A stretch of 23,381 nucleotides of DNA from an uncultured Collinsella sp. (GTDB lineage Bacteria; Actinomycetota; Coriobacteriia; Coriobacteriales; Coriobacteriaceae), in the NCBI GenBank assembly GCA_902494605.1, contig CABUUG010000013.1, forward strand, positions 1 to 23,381, written 5' to 3'. Each line of letters begins with the position of its first letter. The stretch's first letter is position 1. Shown here piece after piece: positions 14,529 through 22,883 of the stretch. Both the position numbers and the translations under genes were made by a program. The notes under the pieces were generated by a model, which was not told the DNA's origin, made no database searches, and worked only from the letters and a program-made list of their open reading frames with translations.

Positions 14529-16829
14529 CTACTTGATCTTGGTCGTACCCGGCGCCAGGTTGGGGTCGGTTTCGTTGGCCTCGGTCTGGAAGTGCTCGGT
14601 GTACACGTTCTTGCCGTCGCGGAACATCTCGTAGTACTGCATCTTGGCGTAATCCTCGCGCGCCTTGGTGGCGGCTGCGGCTTCGGCGTCGTCACCGGTG
14701 ACGTTGGAGGAGAGCGCCCAGCGCAGGCTGGCGTCCTCGTAGCCCACCGAGTTGATGGCGGGCAGCGACTCGCGCAGCGTCATGTGCGCCTTCTGGTAGT
14801 CGGTCAGCGGTGCGCCGATCAGCTGCATAAGCTGCGTGGACAGGTAGTTGGTGGACAGGTCGTCGACCTCGCTTGTCTGGTCGCAGCCGGCAACGTCGTA
14901 GTTGGCCCAGATGATGTAGTCGGTCTGCCACAGACGCTCCTGGTGCGTGGCGTCGTCTTCGCCGGTAAACCACTTGTCGTTGAACTTGGACGGGAAGAAC
15001 GGCTGGTGGTCGCCCCAGAACACCACGACCACCTTGCGGTCGAGCTTGCTCAGGGCGTTGAGGAAGTAGCGAAGCGCCTGGTCGGACTGCTCGATGCACG
15101 AGACATACTCGTCGACATCGGAGAGCGTGCCGTCCTCGACGGTTTTGGCGTCCAGGTCGGTCGTGTCGATATTCAGGTGCATCTGCTTGTCGACCGGCAG
15201 CAGGCCCGTATCGTAGCCCGAGTGGTTCTGCATGGTCACGTCGAAGATAAACTGCGGATCGGCGTTCTGGTTGAGCAGCTCAAGAATCTTGTCGTAGGTA
15301 GCCTGGTCGGTCACCATGCCGCGCAGGGTATCGGCGCCCTGGAAATCGTTGATGGACAGGAACTGGTCAAAGCCAAAGTCCTTGTAGACGTTCTCGCGGT
15401 TCCAGTTGGTTGCGTGATTGGGGTGCATGGCCGTGGTGGAATAGCCGAGCGATTTGAACTGCTCTGCCAGGTTCCCGGTCGTTTCCATGTTGTAGATGGT
15501 GTAGGGGTACACGCCCGAGCCCAGGTTGGCCATGGAGTTGCCGGTCATAAACTCAAACTCGGTATTGGCGGTGCCGCCGCCGTAGGCGCTCACGTAGAGC
15601 TTGCCGCGGCTGAGGCAGTTGGACAGGCTCTTAAAGTACTGCGGACCCTCGTAGCCGGCGCGCATGTTCTGGTAGATCGACAGATCCGAGAACGTCTCGT
15701 TCATGATGGCGATGACCGTGGGCTTCTCGCTGTCGAACTGCTCCTTTGCGGCGGCGCGCTCGTCGCTCTTGGCCGCGTCGGACTTGTCGTAGGCCTTGGC
15801 GTACTTTTTGAGCGTGGCCTTGGCATCGTCGACGGAGTAGTCGGCGGGTTTGGGCGGCTTGATGGACTGCGCTGCGCTAATGAAAGCGGGCAGGTAGCCC
15901 TCGCGCCAGTAGCTCTCGAGCGGACGCCAGGTGTAGACGGTGATGCCGAGGGTGTTGTAGTAGTCGATGAGCGTGACATGCGCGGTTACGCCGCCCAGGC
16001 ACAGCACTGCCACGAGCAGGTTGGTGAGCAGCATGCGCTTGGCGTTGGCGGCACCCTTCTGACGGTGCGGTGCCACCAGGCCGGCGTACTCGCACAGCAG
16101 CATGGCGATGGCGGTAAAGCCCATGGACAGCACACAGAACAGCGAGATGGAGAAGGTGTAGCCGGTGCCGGCGACCGCGGCGGCGGTGGAGATGGCCGAA
16201 AGGTCGCCCGGCTGGATGGGCATGGATTTAAACGTGATGACGAAGAACTCGGCAATGCCCAGGACAAAGAGGGCAAAGGCCAGGACCGCGGGAGCTGCGC
16301 CGTGGCGCTGGAACAGGAAGAACAAGCCGATCATGAGCACGGTGATGATGGCCCACTCGAGCAGGATGCACAGGGGGTAGACCCAGGTAAAGTCGTGGTT
16401 GGACGAGACCTCCATGCCCAGCAGCGCAAAGACGCCGGCGAGCAGCAGGCACAGGACGGCGGCGACGAGTGGTTTGCCCACAAAGGCGCCGCGCAGGCGG
16501 GCGAGCTTGCCGGTGGGGGCGGGGGCGTCGGGCTTGGCGAACGCAAAGACGCGCGGGGCGATGCGATCGCGGGCGATGCTGGCCCAGGCGCATCCGGTGA
16601 GGATGGCGTTGGTCAGGATGAGCATCACAAAGGCGAGCGGCTCGTTTTGGGCGACGAGGCCAATGGCGCCCCAAATGGTCAAAAAGAGCTGGAACAGGCC
16701 GAAGGAGACGCTCCAGGCGAAGGCGCCCTTGGTGACGGTGCCCGACTGAGCGCGAATGGCCTTGGCCTCGCGCAAGACAAGGTAGACGGTCGCCGCAAGA
16801 CCGACAAGCGAGATGGCGGCAGCGAACAT
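14529..16829 (-). CDS. LtaS-like membrane sulfatase / phosphoglycerol transferase
   Basis: A 766-residue membrane enzyme of the LTA synthase (alkaline phosphatase superfamily sulfatase) group, which moves glycerol-phosphate or similar groups onto envelope polymers outside the cell. There are about eight membrane helices in residues 1-300, where typical LtaS has five. An extracellular catalytic domain follows from about 365. Visible active-site parts are NETFSDL (Glu near 377, metal), GGGTANTEFEF (Thr near 420, aligning with the catalytic Thr of LtaS) and FWGDHQPFF (Asp607/His608, metal). ATG at 16829 is preferred to GTG at 16844 because GAGGAG lies about 7 bases before the ATG. The gene is divergent from the nitroreductase and convergent with the adhesin. 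True lipoteichoic acid synthesis is not certain; it may modify another envelope glycan. Confidence 0.85.
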   Translation of the reverse strand: MFAAAISLVGLAATVYLVLREAKAIRAQSGTVTKGAFAWSVSFGLFQLFLTIWGAIGLVAQNEPLAFVMLILTNAILTGCAWASIARDRIAPRVFAFAKPDAPAPTGKLARLRGAFVGKPLVAAVLCLLLAGVFALLGMEVSSNHDFTWVYPLCILLEWAIITVLMIGLFFLFQRHGAAPAVLAFALFVLGIAEFFVITFKSMPIQPGDLSAISTAAAVAGTGYTFSISLFCVLSMGFTAIAMLLCEYAGLVAPHRQKGAANAKRMLLTNLLVAVLCLGGVTAHVTLIDYYNTLGITVYTWRPLESYWREGYLPAFISAAQSIKPPKPADYSVDDAKATLKKYAKAYDKSDAAKSDERAAAKEQFDSEKPTVIAIMNETFSDLSIYQNMRAGYEGPQYFKSLSNCLSRGKLYVSAYGGGTANTEFEFMTGNSMANLGSGVYPYTIYNMETTGNLAEQFKSLGYSTTAMHPNHATNWNRENVYKDFGFDQFLSINDFQGADTLRGMVTDQATYDKILELLNQNADPQFIFDVTMQNHSGYDTGLLPVDKQMHLNIDTTDLDAKTVEDGTLSDVDEYVSCIEQSDQALRYFLNALSKLDRKVVVVFWGDHQPFFPSKFNDKWFTGEDDATHQERLWQTDYIIWANYDVAGCDQTSEVDDLSTNYLSTQLMQLIGAPLTDYQKAHMTLRESLPAINSVGYEDASLRWALSSNVTGDDAEAAAATKAREDYAKMQYYEMFRDGKNVYTEHFQTEANETDPNLAPGTTKIK

Positions 16830-17042
16830 GCTGAGACTCCTCACAAACTAAAACGTACGAAAGCGGGGGTTTACCCGATTGTTACCAAGATATGCGCTGC
16901 AATTGGTGTCTGCGCACAACAACCAGCCATATTAACGCGCACGTGTGGCGGTGTGGCGCAATGTAGTGGCGACCTGCGCGATAATGGACGGGAATTACAC
17001 GGAAACGTAAAGGCTTCTTAAAGAATTAGCGAGGATGAGGCG

Positions 17043-17891
17043 ATGAACGAGCAGGTTTGCACCAAGGCTGTGGATGCGAACGGCTATCCGGTCGAGACTA
17101 CGGGCAATGCGGTGCTGGACACGTTGGAGCACCGTTCCTCCACGCGTGCCTTCGCGCGTGATGACGACGACCGCCCCGTGGCGGTGACCGACGAGCAGCG
17201 GGCGGCGATTTTGCATGCGGCGAGTCGCGCGCCGTCGGCGGGCGCCATGATGATGTATTCCATCGTGAGCATTCGTGAGCAGGCTACGCTCGACCGTCTG
17301 GCCGACCTGTGCGACCACCAGCCCATGATCGCCAAGGCGCCCTGGGCACTAATATTTGTGGTCGATTATGCCAAGTGGATCGATCTGTTTGAGCACGTGG
17401 GCTGCTTTGAGCCCGAGTTTGTCGAGCGCACGGGCAAGGCGCCCCGCCGCGCGCCGGGTTTGGGCGACTTTGCCATCGCGGCCCAGGACGCCGTGATCGC
17501 CGCGCAAAACGCCATGGTCGCCGCTGAGGCCCTGGGCCTGGGGAGCTGCTACATTGGCGACATCGTGGAGAACGCCGAAGAAGTGGCCGAGCTGCTGGGC
17601 CTGCCGCCCTATACCATGCCGCTGTCGATGCTCATCATCGGCACGCCCCGTAAGGAGCGTCCGGCGATTGCACATCCCGTGGTGAACCTGGTGCACGAGG
17701 AGCGCTACTGCCGCGCCGATGCTGCGACTATGGACGCGCAGGTGGCCGAGATGGACGCGATGTTCCGCCCGCATGCCCGCGAGGTGGGGGAGCGCGTCGT
17801 GGACATCTATACCCGCAAGCACACGAGCCCCTTTATGGCCGAGATGAGCCGATCCATGGAGTGGTGGTTCAAAAATTGGCTCGGAAAATGA
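17043..17891 (+). CDS. Nitroreductase-family flavoprotein
   Basis: A 282-residue cytoplasmic FMN-dependent oxidoreductase fold. RSSTRAF near residue 31 and AASRAPSAGAMMMYS near 59 are the usual FMN-binding elements of the nitroreductase family. AAQNAMVAAEALGLGSCYIG (about 155-174) is the typical dimer and flavin segment, and MLIIGTPRKERP is the conserved end of the fold. A C-terminal extension of about 70 residues ends WWFKNWLGK and makes it longer than the usual 200-230. GAGGATGAGG upstream supports ATG 17043. It stands alone, divergent from the sulfatase gene. The substrate cannot be told from sequence; quinone, nitro-compound or flavin reduction are all possible. Confidence 0.85.
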   Translation: MNEQVCTKAVDANGYPVETTGNAVLDTLEHRSSTRAFARDDDDRPVAVTDEQRAAILHAASRAPSAGAMMMYSIVSIREQATLDRLADLCDHQPMIAKAPWALIFVVDYAKWIDLFEHVGCFEPEFVERTGKAPRRAPGLGDFAIAAQDAVIAAQNAMVAAEALGLGSCYIGDIVENAEEVAELLGLPPYTMPLSMLIIGTPRKERPAIAHPVVNLVHEERYCRADAATMDAQVAEMDAMFRPHAREVGERVVDIYTRKHTSPFMAEMSRSMEWWFKNWLGK

Positions 17892-17901
17892 CGGATATGA
17901 T

Positions 17902-17918
17902 AAAGGGACGGTCCCTTT
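17902..17918 (+). terminator. Small hairpin after nitroreductase
   Basis: A 7-bp stem AAAGGGA/TCCCTTT with a 3-base loop begins 11 bp after the stop codon and is followed by GTCAC. The T-tract lies inside the stem, so termination would be weak. The GTCCCTTTGT half recurs in the hairpin at 20381-20416. Confidence 0.4.
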
Positions 17919-18009
17919 GTCACATTCCATATCGCCGCGGTGGCCTAAAGGCCGTATAAATGTTTATCTAGCTGGGAAAACGGTGCCGTGCAAGCGCAGG
18001 CCGATTGCC

Positions 18010-18015
18010 TATAAT
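18010..18015 (+). promoter_or_regulatory. Probable -10 box for kup
   Basis: A perfect TATAAT lies 36 bp before the kup ATG. The matching -35 region, about 17 bases upstream, is a poor fit to TTGACA, which would suit a promoter that needs an activator. GGGAGGA at 18035-18041 is the kup ribosome site and selects ATG 18051. Confidence 0.45.
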
Positions 18016-18050
18016 CCCTTCGAACATTAAAGTTGGGAGGAAACCGGCTT

Positions 18051-20078
18051 ATGGAACAAAAGGCCAAGGAGGCAGCCTCGCACGCTGCGATTCCTGTGAG
18101 CATCTCGGCGATGCTCGTCACGCTGGGCGTGGTGTACGGCGATATCGGCACCAGCCCTATGTATGTAACCAAGGCGCTCGTTGCCGGCAACGGCGGCATC
18201 GGAAGCGTGACGGAGGAGTTCGTGCTCGGCGCGCTCTCCCTTGTCGTGTGGACGGTCACGCTGCTGACCACCATCAAGTATGTGCTCATCTCGCTGCGCG
18301 CCGATAACCATGGTGAGGGCGGCATCTTTGCCCTGTACAGCCTGGTCAAGCGCTGTGGCAAGTGGCTTATCATCCCCGCCATGCTGGGTGGCGCCGCGCT
18401 GCTCGCCGACGGCATCCTGACGCCGGCCGTTACCGTTACCACGGCCATCGAGGGCCTGCGCACCATCCCGGCGGTCCATGCCGTGCTGGGCGATGACCAG
18501 GGCCGCGTCGTCGCCATTACGCTCGCCATCATCATCGTGCTCTTCTTGGTGCAACGTATCGGTACGGCCAAGATCGGTCACGCCTTTGGCCCCATCATGA
18601 CGCTGTGGTTCCTGTTCCTGGGCGGCACGGGTCTGTTCTTTGTCTTCCAGCACCCCGCCGTGCTGCTGTGCCTCAACCCGGTGCGTGGCATCGCCTTTTT
18701 GCTGAGCCCCAACAACCACGCGGGCATCATGATTCTGGGCAGTTGCTTCCTCGCCACCACCGGTGCCGAGGCGCTCTACTCCGACATGGGCCACGTCGGC
18801 CGCGGCAACATCTACGCTACCTGGCCGTTCGTTAAGTGCTGCCTGCTGCTTTCCTATATGGGCCAGGGCGCTTGGCTTATGAACAACGCTGCCAACCCCG
18901 AGCTCATGGGCATTGCCGACCTCAACCCGTTCTACCAGATGCTCGCCCCGGGTCTGCGCCCGTTTGCCGTCGGCCTTTCCACCGTCGCGGCCATCATTGC
19001 CTCGCAGGCGCTCATCACCGGCGCATTCTCGCTGGTGTCCGAGGCCAGCCGTCTGGATCTCATGCCGCACATGCAGGTCTTCTACCCTGCCGAGACCAAG
19101 GGCCAGCTCTACATCCCCATGGTCAACAACGTCATGCTTGTCGGCTGCGTCATCGTGGTACTGCTGTTCCAGAACTCGGCGCATATGGAAGCCGCCTACG
19201 GCCTTGCCATTACGCTGACAATGATGTGCACCACGCTGCTGCTCTTCTTCTACCTGCACGAGGAGCGCAAGCTCAAGGTTGCTCCGTGGATCTTCGCAGC
19301 CTTCTTCCTTTTGCTCGAAGGCTTCTTCTTCGTGAGCTCGCTCACCAAGTTCTTCCACGGCGGCTACTTCACCATCCTCATGGCTGCACTCATCATGGGC
19401 ATCATGGTGTGCTGGTACAACGGCACGGCTGTTGAGCAGCGCCAGTTTACGCTGCTGCCGCTGCGCAGCTACCTGCCGCAGCTCAAGCGCCTGCGCGATG
19501 ACGATCGCTACGAGCGCCTGAGCGACAACGTCGTGTACCTGACCAAGGACACCCATACCGATTACATCGACCGCGATATCGTCTACTCGATCTTGGACAA
19601 GCATCCCAAGCGCGCCCGCGCCTGGTGGTTCGTGAATGTCGAGACCATGGACGAGCCGCATACCTTTGCCTATTCGGTCGAGACGTTCGGCACCGACTAC
19701 GTGTTCCGCGTGCATCTGTACCTGGGCTACAAGATTAACCAGCGCGTCAATGCCTATCTGCGTCAGGTCGTTCAGGACCTGGCTGCCACCGGCGAGCTGC
19801 CGGCGCAGACGCATGACTACTCGGTCTACAAGGATCCGGGCAACATCGGTACGTTCAAGTTCGTCCTGATTCGTAAGCTTCTGGCGCCTGAAAGCGATGT
19901 GGAGCCGAGCGAGCGTACGGCCATCACGCTCAAGTACATCATCCGCCGCGCCGCCGGCACCCCTGCACGCTGGTACGGCCTGGAGAACTCCAACGTGAGC
20001 TTTGAGTACGTGCCGCTGTTCACCAAGTTCAAGGCCGTGAACAAGATGCAGCGCCTGGCCCCCAACGAGCGGCCGTAG
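18051..20078 (+). CDS. kup: Kup-family potassium uptake protein
   Basis: A 675-residue K+ transporter (KUP/HAK/KT family) that imports potassium, usually with protons. The signature GVVYGDIGTSP is at residues 26-36, followed by multiple hydrophobic segments consistent with the family's twelve helices to about residue 460. A hydrophilic cytoplasmic C-terminal domain (about 465-675) follows, giving the usual family length. DNHGEGGIFALYSL near 85-98 is also highly typical. ATG 18051 has GGGAGGA 9 bases upstream; an earlier in-frame start at 18033 lies before that site. It is followed by a small membrane-protein gene and a KdpD/KdpE-like two-component pair, implying regulation by potassium or turgor. 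Confidence 0.95.
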   Translation: MEQKAKEAASHAAIPVSISAMLVTLGVVYGDIGTSPMYVTKALVAGNGGIGSVTEEFVLGALSLVVWTVTLLTTIKYVLISLRADNHGEGGIFALYSLVKRCGKWLIIPAMLGGAALLADGILTPAVTVTTAIEGLRTIPAVHAVLGDDQGRVVAITLAIIIVLFLVQRIGTAKIGHAFGPIMTLWFLFLGGTGLFFVFQHPAVLLCLNPVRGIAFLLSPNNHAGIMILGSCFLATTGAEALYSDMGHVGRGNIYATWPFVKCCLLLSYMGQGAWLMNNAANPELMGIADLNPFYQMLAPGLRPFAVGLSTVAAIIASQALITGAFSLVSEASRLDLMPHMQVFYPAETKGQLYIPMVNNVMLVGCVIVVLLFQNSAHMEAAYGLAITLTMMCTTLLLFFYLHEERKLKVAPWIFAAFFLLLEGFFFVSSLTKFFHGGYFTILMAALIMGIMVCWYNGTAVEQRQFTLLPLRSYLPQLKRLRDDDRYERLSDNVVYLTKDTHTDYIDRDIVYSILDKHPKRARAWWFVNVETMDEPHTFAYSVETFGTDYVFRVHLYLGYKINQRVNAYLRQVVQDLAATGELPAQTHDYSVYKDPGNIGTFKFVLIRKLLAPESDVEPSERTAITLKYIIRRAAGTPARWYGLENSNVSFEYVPLFTKFKAVNKMQRLAPNERP

Positions 20079-20139
20079 GCGCCGACGGGTTGCACGGAGT
20101 TGGTTTTCGATGGACAAGATTGAGACCGGGGAGGCAAAC

Positions 20140-20334
20140 ATGGATGCAAAGATGCTTGATGGCCGCGAGGTGGTTGCCGAGCTGGTACGTGAGGCACGCG
20201 CTGACGCCGCCGAAGATCGGTTTTTGACGAACCGTGCCAACATGGATATGGCCGATCGCGTAATTTCGATCGTGGCACTGGTATTTGGAGCGGTGTGCGT
20301 GTGTGCCCTGCTCGCGCACGTGCTGTTTGTCTAG
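20140..20334 (+). CDS. Small single-helix membrane protein, unknown function
   Basis: A 64-residue protein that I do not recognise. An amphipathic, charged first half (REVVAELVREARADAAEDR) is followed by one membrane helix at about residues 41-62 and almost no tail. ATG 20140 has GGGGAGG 5 bases upstream and is preferred to the in-frame ATG 20110. It lies 61 bp after kup and before a strong terminator, so it is probably co-transcribed with kup. It may be an accessory or regulatory peptide of Kup or of the neighbouring kinase. That is context-based inference only, and it does not resemble KdpF in sequence or length. Confidence 0.6.
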   Translation: MDAKMLDGREVVAELVREARADAAEDRFLTNRANMDMADRVISIVALVFGAVCVCALLAHVLFV

Positions 20335-20380
20335 CGACCGTCGGTTGCAAAGGCTATACACTTGGAACCACCACAAGGGA

Positions 20381-20416
20381 AACCACCACAAAGGTGCCTG
20401 TCCCTTTGTGGTGGTT
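20381..20416 (+). terminator. Intrinsic terminator between the kup unit and the kinase gene
   Basis: A perfect 14-bp stem (AACCACCACAAAGG / CCTTTGTGGTGGTT) with an 8-base loop is followed by TTTGTTTTTG. It ends 29 bp before the kinase ATG. That leaves almost no room for a separate promoter after it, so it may act as an attenuator in the kinase leader. An AACCACCACAA direct repeat occurs just upstream (about 20366). Confidence 0.8.
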
Positions 20417-20445
20417 TTTGTTTTTGAGAGAGGGGCGGGGCACTG

Positions 20446-22071
20446 ATGGACGTCCGTACGGACGGCGATATTGCCGATAGCTTTTGGTGGCGGCGCACAA
20501 CGCTGACGCGCCGCACTCCTCTGTATGACGCCTGCGTATCGGTGGGGCTGCTGGTCGCGGCGACGATTGTGGGCGCGCTGCTCGACCATCCGGGTCTCGC
20601 GCCGAGCATCATGATCGTCTATGTGTTCGCCGTTCAGCTGTGCGCATTCTTTACCTGGAGTCGCCTGTATTGCTTGCTGAGCTCGGCTGCCGCCGTGGCG
20701 CTCTACAACTTCTTGTTTGTCGACCCGCGCTACTCGCTGTCGCTTATCGACCGCGGCTATCCCGGCATGTTCTTCATCATGTTCGTGGTCTCGCTTGTGT
20801 CGAGCTCGATTGCGTTGGCCCTGCGCCGTGCCTTGGCACAGGCTGCCGCCAGCGACCGCCGCACGCATATGGTGCTCGAGACCAACCGCATGCTGCAGCG
20901 GTGCGCCGATCAGCAGCAGATTGTCCATGCCATGGCCACGCAGCTGGCGCGTCTTTCGGGCTGTCCGGTCGTGTGGTACAGCGCCGACGCCGAGGGCGAT
21001 GACCTGCTGCCGCGTGCGACATACACGGCCGTGGGCGATGCTGCGCCGGTGCACGAACTGGCGCCGCAGATGCCGCCGCGGCTCTCGGCATCCGCCTATG
21101 TGGGAACGCCGCTCGACGCCACGTTTGGCGGCTCGGCGTTTTATGGCATCTACCTGACGGTTCGCACAGGCGACGGCTTCGCGCGCTCGGGCGACCCCGC
21201 CTCGGTGGTGGGCGTGCTGGCTATCGTTGCCGAGCCCGACGTGCTGACGCACGAGGAGCGAACACTTGCCGATGCCATCGTGAGCGAAGGCGAGCTGGCA
21301 CTCGATCGCGCCCGCGCCATGGAGGCCCGCGAGGAGGCGGCGGTGCTCGCCAAAAACGAACAGCTGCGCGCCAACCTGCTGCGCTCCATCTCGCACGATC
21401 TGCGTACGCCGCTCACCAGTATTTCGGGCAACGCCGATGTCCTGCTCGATCAGGGCTCGACCGGCACCGCGGTGCTCGATGCCCAGACGCGCCGCGGCCT
21501 GCTCCTTTCCATTCGCTCGGATGCGCAATGGCTCAACGCCACCGTCGAGAACCTGCTCGCCATCACCAAGCTCGAGGGTGGCGGTATGCGCCTGTCGACC
21601 ACACTCGAGCTCATGGACGATATCGTCGAGGAGGCGCTGCGCCACGTGAACCCTGCCGTGCGCGAGCACGACCTTAAGGTGGTGGCGTGCGATGAGCCGG
21701 CGCTCGTCAACGTCGATGCGCGCCTGATGGTGCAGCTGGTGGTCAATCTGGTGAACAACGCCATCACCTATACGCCCGCAGGCTCGCATATCATGATTTC
21801 GATTAGCGTCGACGATGGACGCGTGGCGTGCTCGGTGGCCGATGATGGTCCGGGCATCGCACCCGAGGATCGCGAACGCATCTTTGAGTCGTTCTATACC
21901 GCCAACCATGGCCTGGCCGACAGCCACCGCAGCGTTGGCCTGGGGCTTTCGCTCTGCCGCTCCATTGTGCTGGCGCATGGCGGTAGCATAGAGGTTGCCG
22001 CGGCGGACCCGCACGGCTCGGTCTTTACGATTGAGCTTCCCGTCGCCGATGTTTCGTTTGATAAGGAGTAG
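20446..22071 (+). CDS. KdpD-like sensor histidine kinase lacking the N-terminal KdpD sensor domains
   Basis: A 541-residue membrane histidine kinase. Several close-packed helices in residues 25-125 match the KdpD membrane domain (DUF4118). A GAF-like cytoplasmic region follows (about 140-290). Then come the HisKA segment with SISHDLRTPLTS (phospho-acceptor His317) and the ATPase domain with N-box VNNAITYTP (about 435), DDGPGIAPEDRERIFESF and GLGLSLCRSI. Full KdpD is near 900 residues and begins with a cytoplasmic KdpD domain plus a Usp domain; both are absent here. The start ATG 20446 follows AGGGGCGGGG. The regulator gene starts 4 bp downstream. The likely cue is potassium or turgor, from homology and from kup next door; the true signal is unknown. 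Confidence 0.85.
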   Translation: MDVRTDGDIADSFWWRRTTLTRRTPLYDACVSVGLLVAATIVGALLDHPGLAPSIMIVYVFAVQLCAFFTWSRLYCLLSSAAAVALYNFLFVDPRYSLSLIDRGYPGMFFIMFVVSLVSSSIALALRRALAQAAASDRRTHMVLETNRMLQRCADQQQIVHAMATQLARLSGCPVVWYSADAEGDDLLPRATYTAVGDAAPVHELAPQMPPRLSASAYVGTPLDATFGGSAFYGIYLTVRTGDGFARSGDPASVVGVLAIVAEPDVLTHEERTLADAIVSEGELALDRARAMEAREEAAVLAKNEQLRANLLRSISHDLRTPLTSISGNADVLLDQGSTGTAVLDAQTRRGLLLSIRSDAQWLNATVENLLAITKLEGGGMRLSTTLELMDDIVEEALRHVNPAVREHDLKVVACDEPALVNVDARLMVQLVVNLVNNAITYTPAGSHIMISISVDDGRVACSVADDGPGIAPEDRERIFESFYTANHGLADSHRSVGLGLSLCRSIVLAHGGSIEVAAADPHGSVFTIELPVADVSFDKE

Positions 22072-22075
22072 CGCT

Positions 22076-22789
22076 GTGCCGAACTCTGCCGTAAAACCGC
22101 TCATCTTGGTCGTTGAGGACGACCCCGCTGTCCGCAACCTTATCGTTGCCGCGCTCGAGGCGCACGGCTTGCGTCATATGGCTGTGGAGACCGCCCATGC
22201 CGCCATCGCCGCCGCCTCATCGCAGGCACCGAGCATCGTGCTGCTCGATCTGGGCCTGCCCGATATGGACGGCGTCAAGGTGGTGGAGTCGGTGCGCGCA
22301 TGGTCGGGCATGCCGATCATCGTGGTCTCGGCGCGCAGCGAGGACGCGGACAAGATTCGCGCGCTCGATGCCGGCGCCGATGACTACCTGACCAAGCCGT
22401 TTTCGGTCGAGGAACTGCTTGCACGCATTCGCACGACGCTCAGGCGCCTTTCGTATGCGCAAACGGGTGGTGTTGCCTCCGAGGGCTCGTTCGATACCGG
22501 TGAGCTGCATATCGACTTTGATGCCGGCATTGCCACGATGGATGGCGAGGAGCTGCATCTGACGCCGATTGAGTACAAGCTCTTGTGCCTGCTGGCACAT
22601 AACGCCGACAAGGTACTAACGCACCAGTTTATCCTGCACGAGATTTGGGGCACGGCAACTAAGAGCGACCTGGCGAGCCTGCGCGTCTTTATGGGCACGC
22701 TGCGCAAGAAGATCGAGTCCGACCCCGCGCACCCGCGCTATATCCAAACGCACGTGGGTATCGGCTATCGCCTGGTCACCCAAGGGTAG
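22076..22789 (+). CDS. kdpE: KdpE-like OmpR-family response regulator
   Basis: A 237-residue transcription regulator. The receiver domain (about 7-122) has the acidic pair Glu14/Asp15/Asp16, phospho-acceptor Asp58 in LLDLGLPD, Ser85 and Lys107 in YLTKPFS. A winged-helix OmpR/PhoB DNA-binding domain follows (about 138-236), ending YIQTHVGIGYRLV. GTG at 22076 is the start, with AAGGAG 7 bases upstream, immediately after the kinase stop, so the pair is co-translated. Likely targets are kup and possibly a kdp operon elsewhere; no kdpFABC lies in this window. Confidence 0.88.
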   Translation: MPNSAVKPLILVVEDDPAVRNLIVAALEAHGLRHMAVETAHAAIAAASSQAPSIVLLDLGLPDMDGVKVVESVRAWSGMPIIVVSARSEDADKIRALDAGADDYLTKPFSVEELLARIRTTLRRLSYAQTGGVASEGSFDTGELHIDFDAGIATMDGEELHLTPIEYKLLCLLAHNADKVLTHQFILHEIWGTATKSDLASLRVFMGTLRKKIESDPAHPRYIQTHVGIGYRLVTQG

Positions 22790-22814
22790 GACGGCGTCCG
22801 CCATCCCACTATGA

Positions 22815-22879
22815 GTTGCGGTGAAATACGGTCTATATTTGCCTAATTCCAGGTAAAACAGTCCGTATTCCACCGCAAC
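22815..22879. repeat. Long imperfect hairpin between kdpE and the rRNA methyltransferase gene
   Basis: GTTGCGGTGAAATACGG (22815-22831) pairs with CCGTATTCCACCGCAAC (22863-22879) with one mismatch, and an inner TTTGCCT/AGGTAAA pairing fills the loop. On the plus strand it is followed by TTTGTTATTTG, so it can terminate the kdpE transcript. On the minus strand there is no T-tract. It is longer than an ordinary terminator and may be a dispersed palindromic repeat. Confidence 0.65.
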
Positions 22880-22883
22880 TTTG

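Noticed and set aside
14592..17021. 809-codon frame on the plus strand opposite the sulfatase gene
   Set aside because: It is antisense to a clear LtaS-like enzyme with all catalytic motifs. The translated product is low-complexity Gly/Val/Ala/His with no domain, typical of high-GC antisense frames.
16845..17042. Divergent promoters between the sulfatase and nitroreductase genes
   Set aside because: Promoters must exist here, but I found no -35/-10 pair good enough to list. GATAAT near 16980 has no matching -35 box.
18027..20243. 738-codon minus-strand frame opposite kup
   Set aside because: It is a shadow of the kup coding sequence, with an improbable His/Gln/Arg/Glu-rich composition.
20029..22137. 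702-codon minus-strand frame opposite the kinase
   Set aside because: It is antisense to a kinase with intact H, N and G boxes, and has no recognisable domain or start signal.
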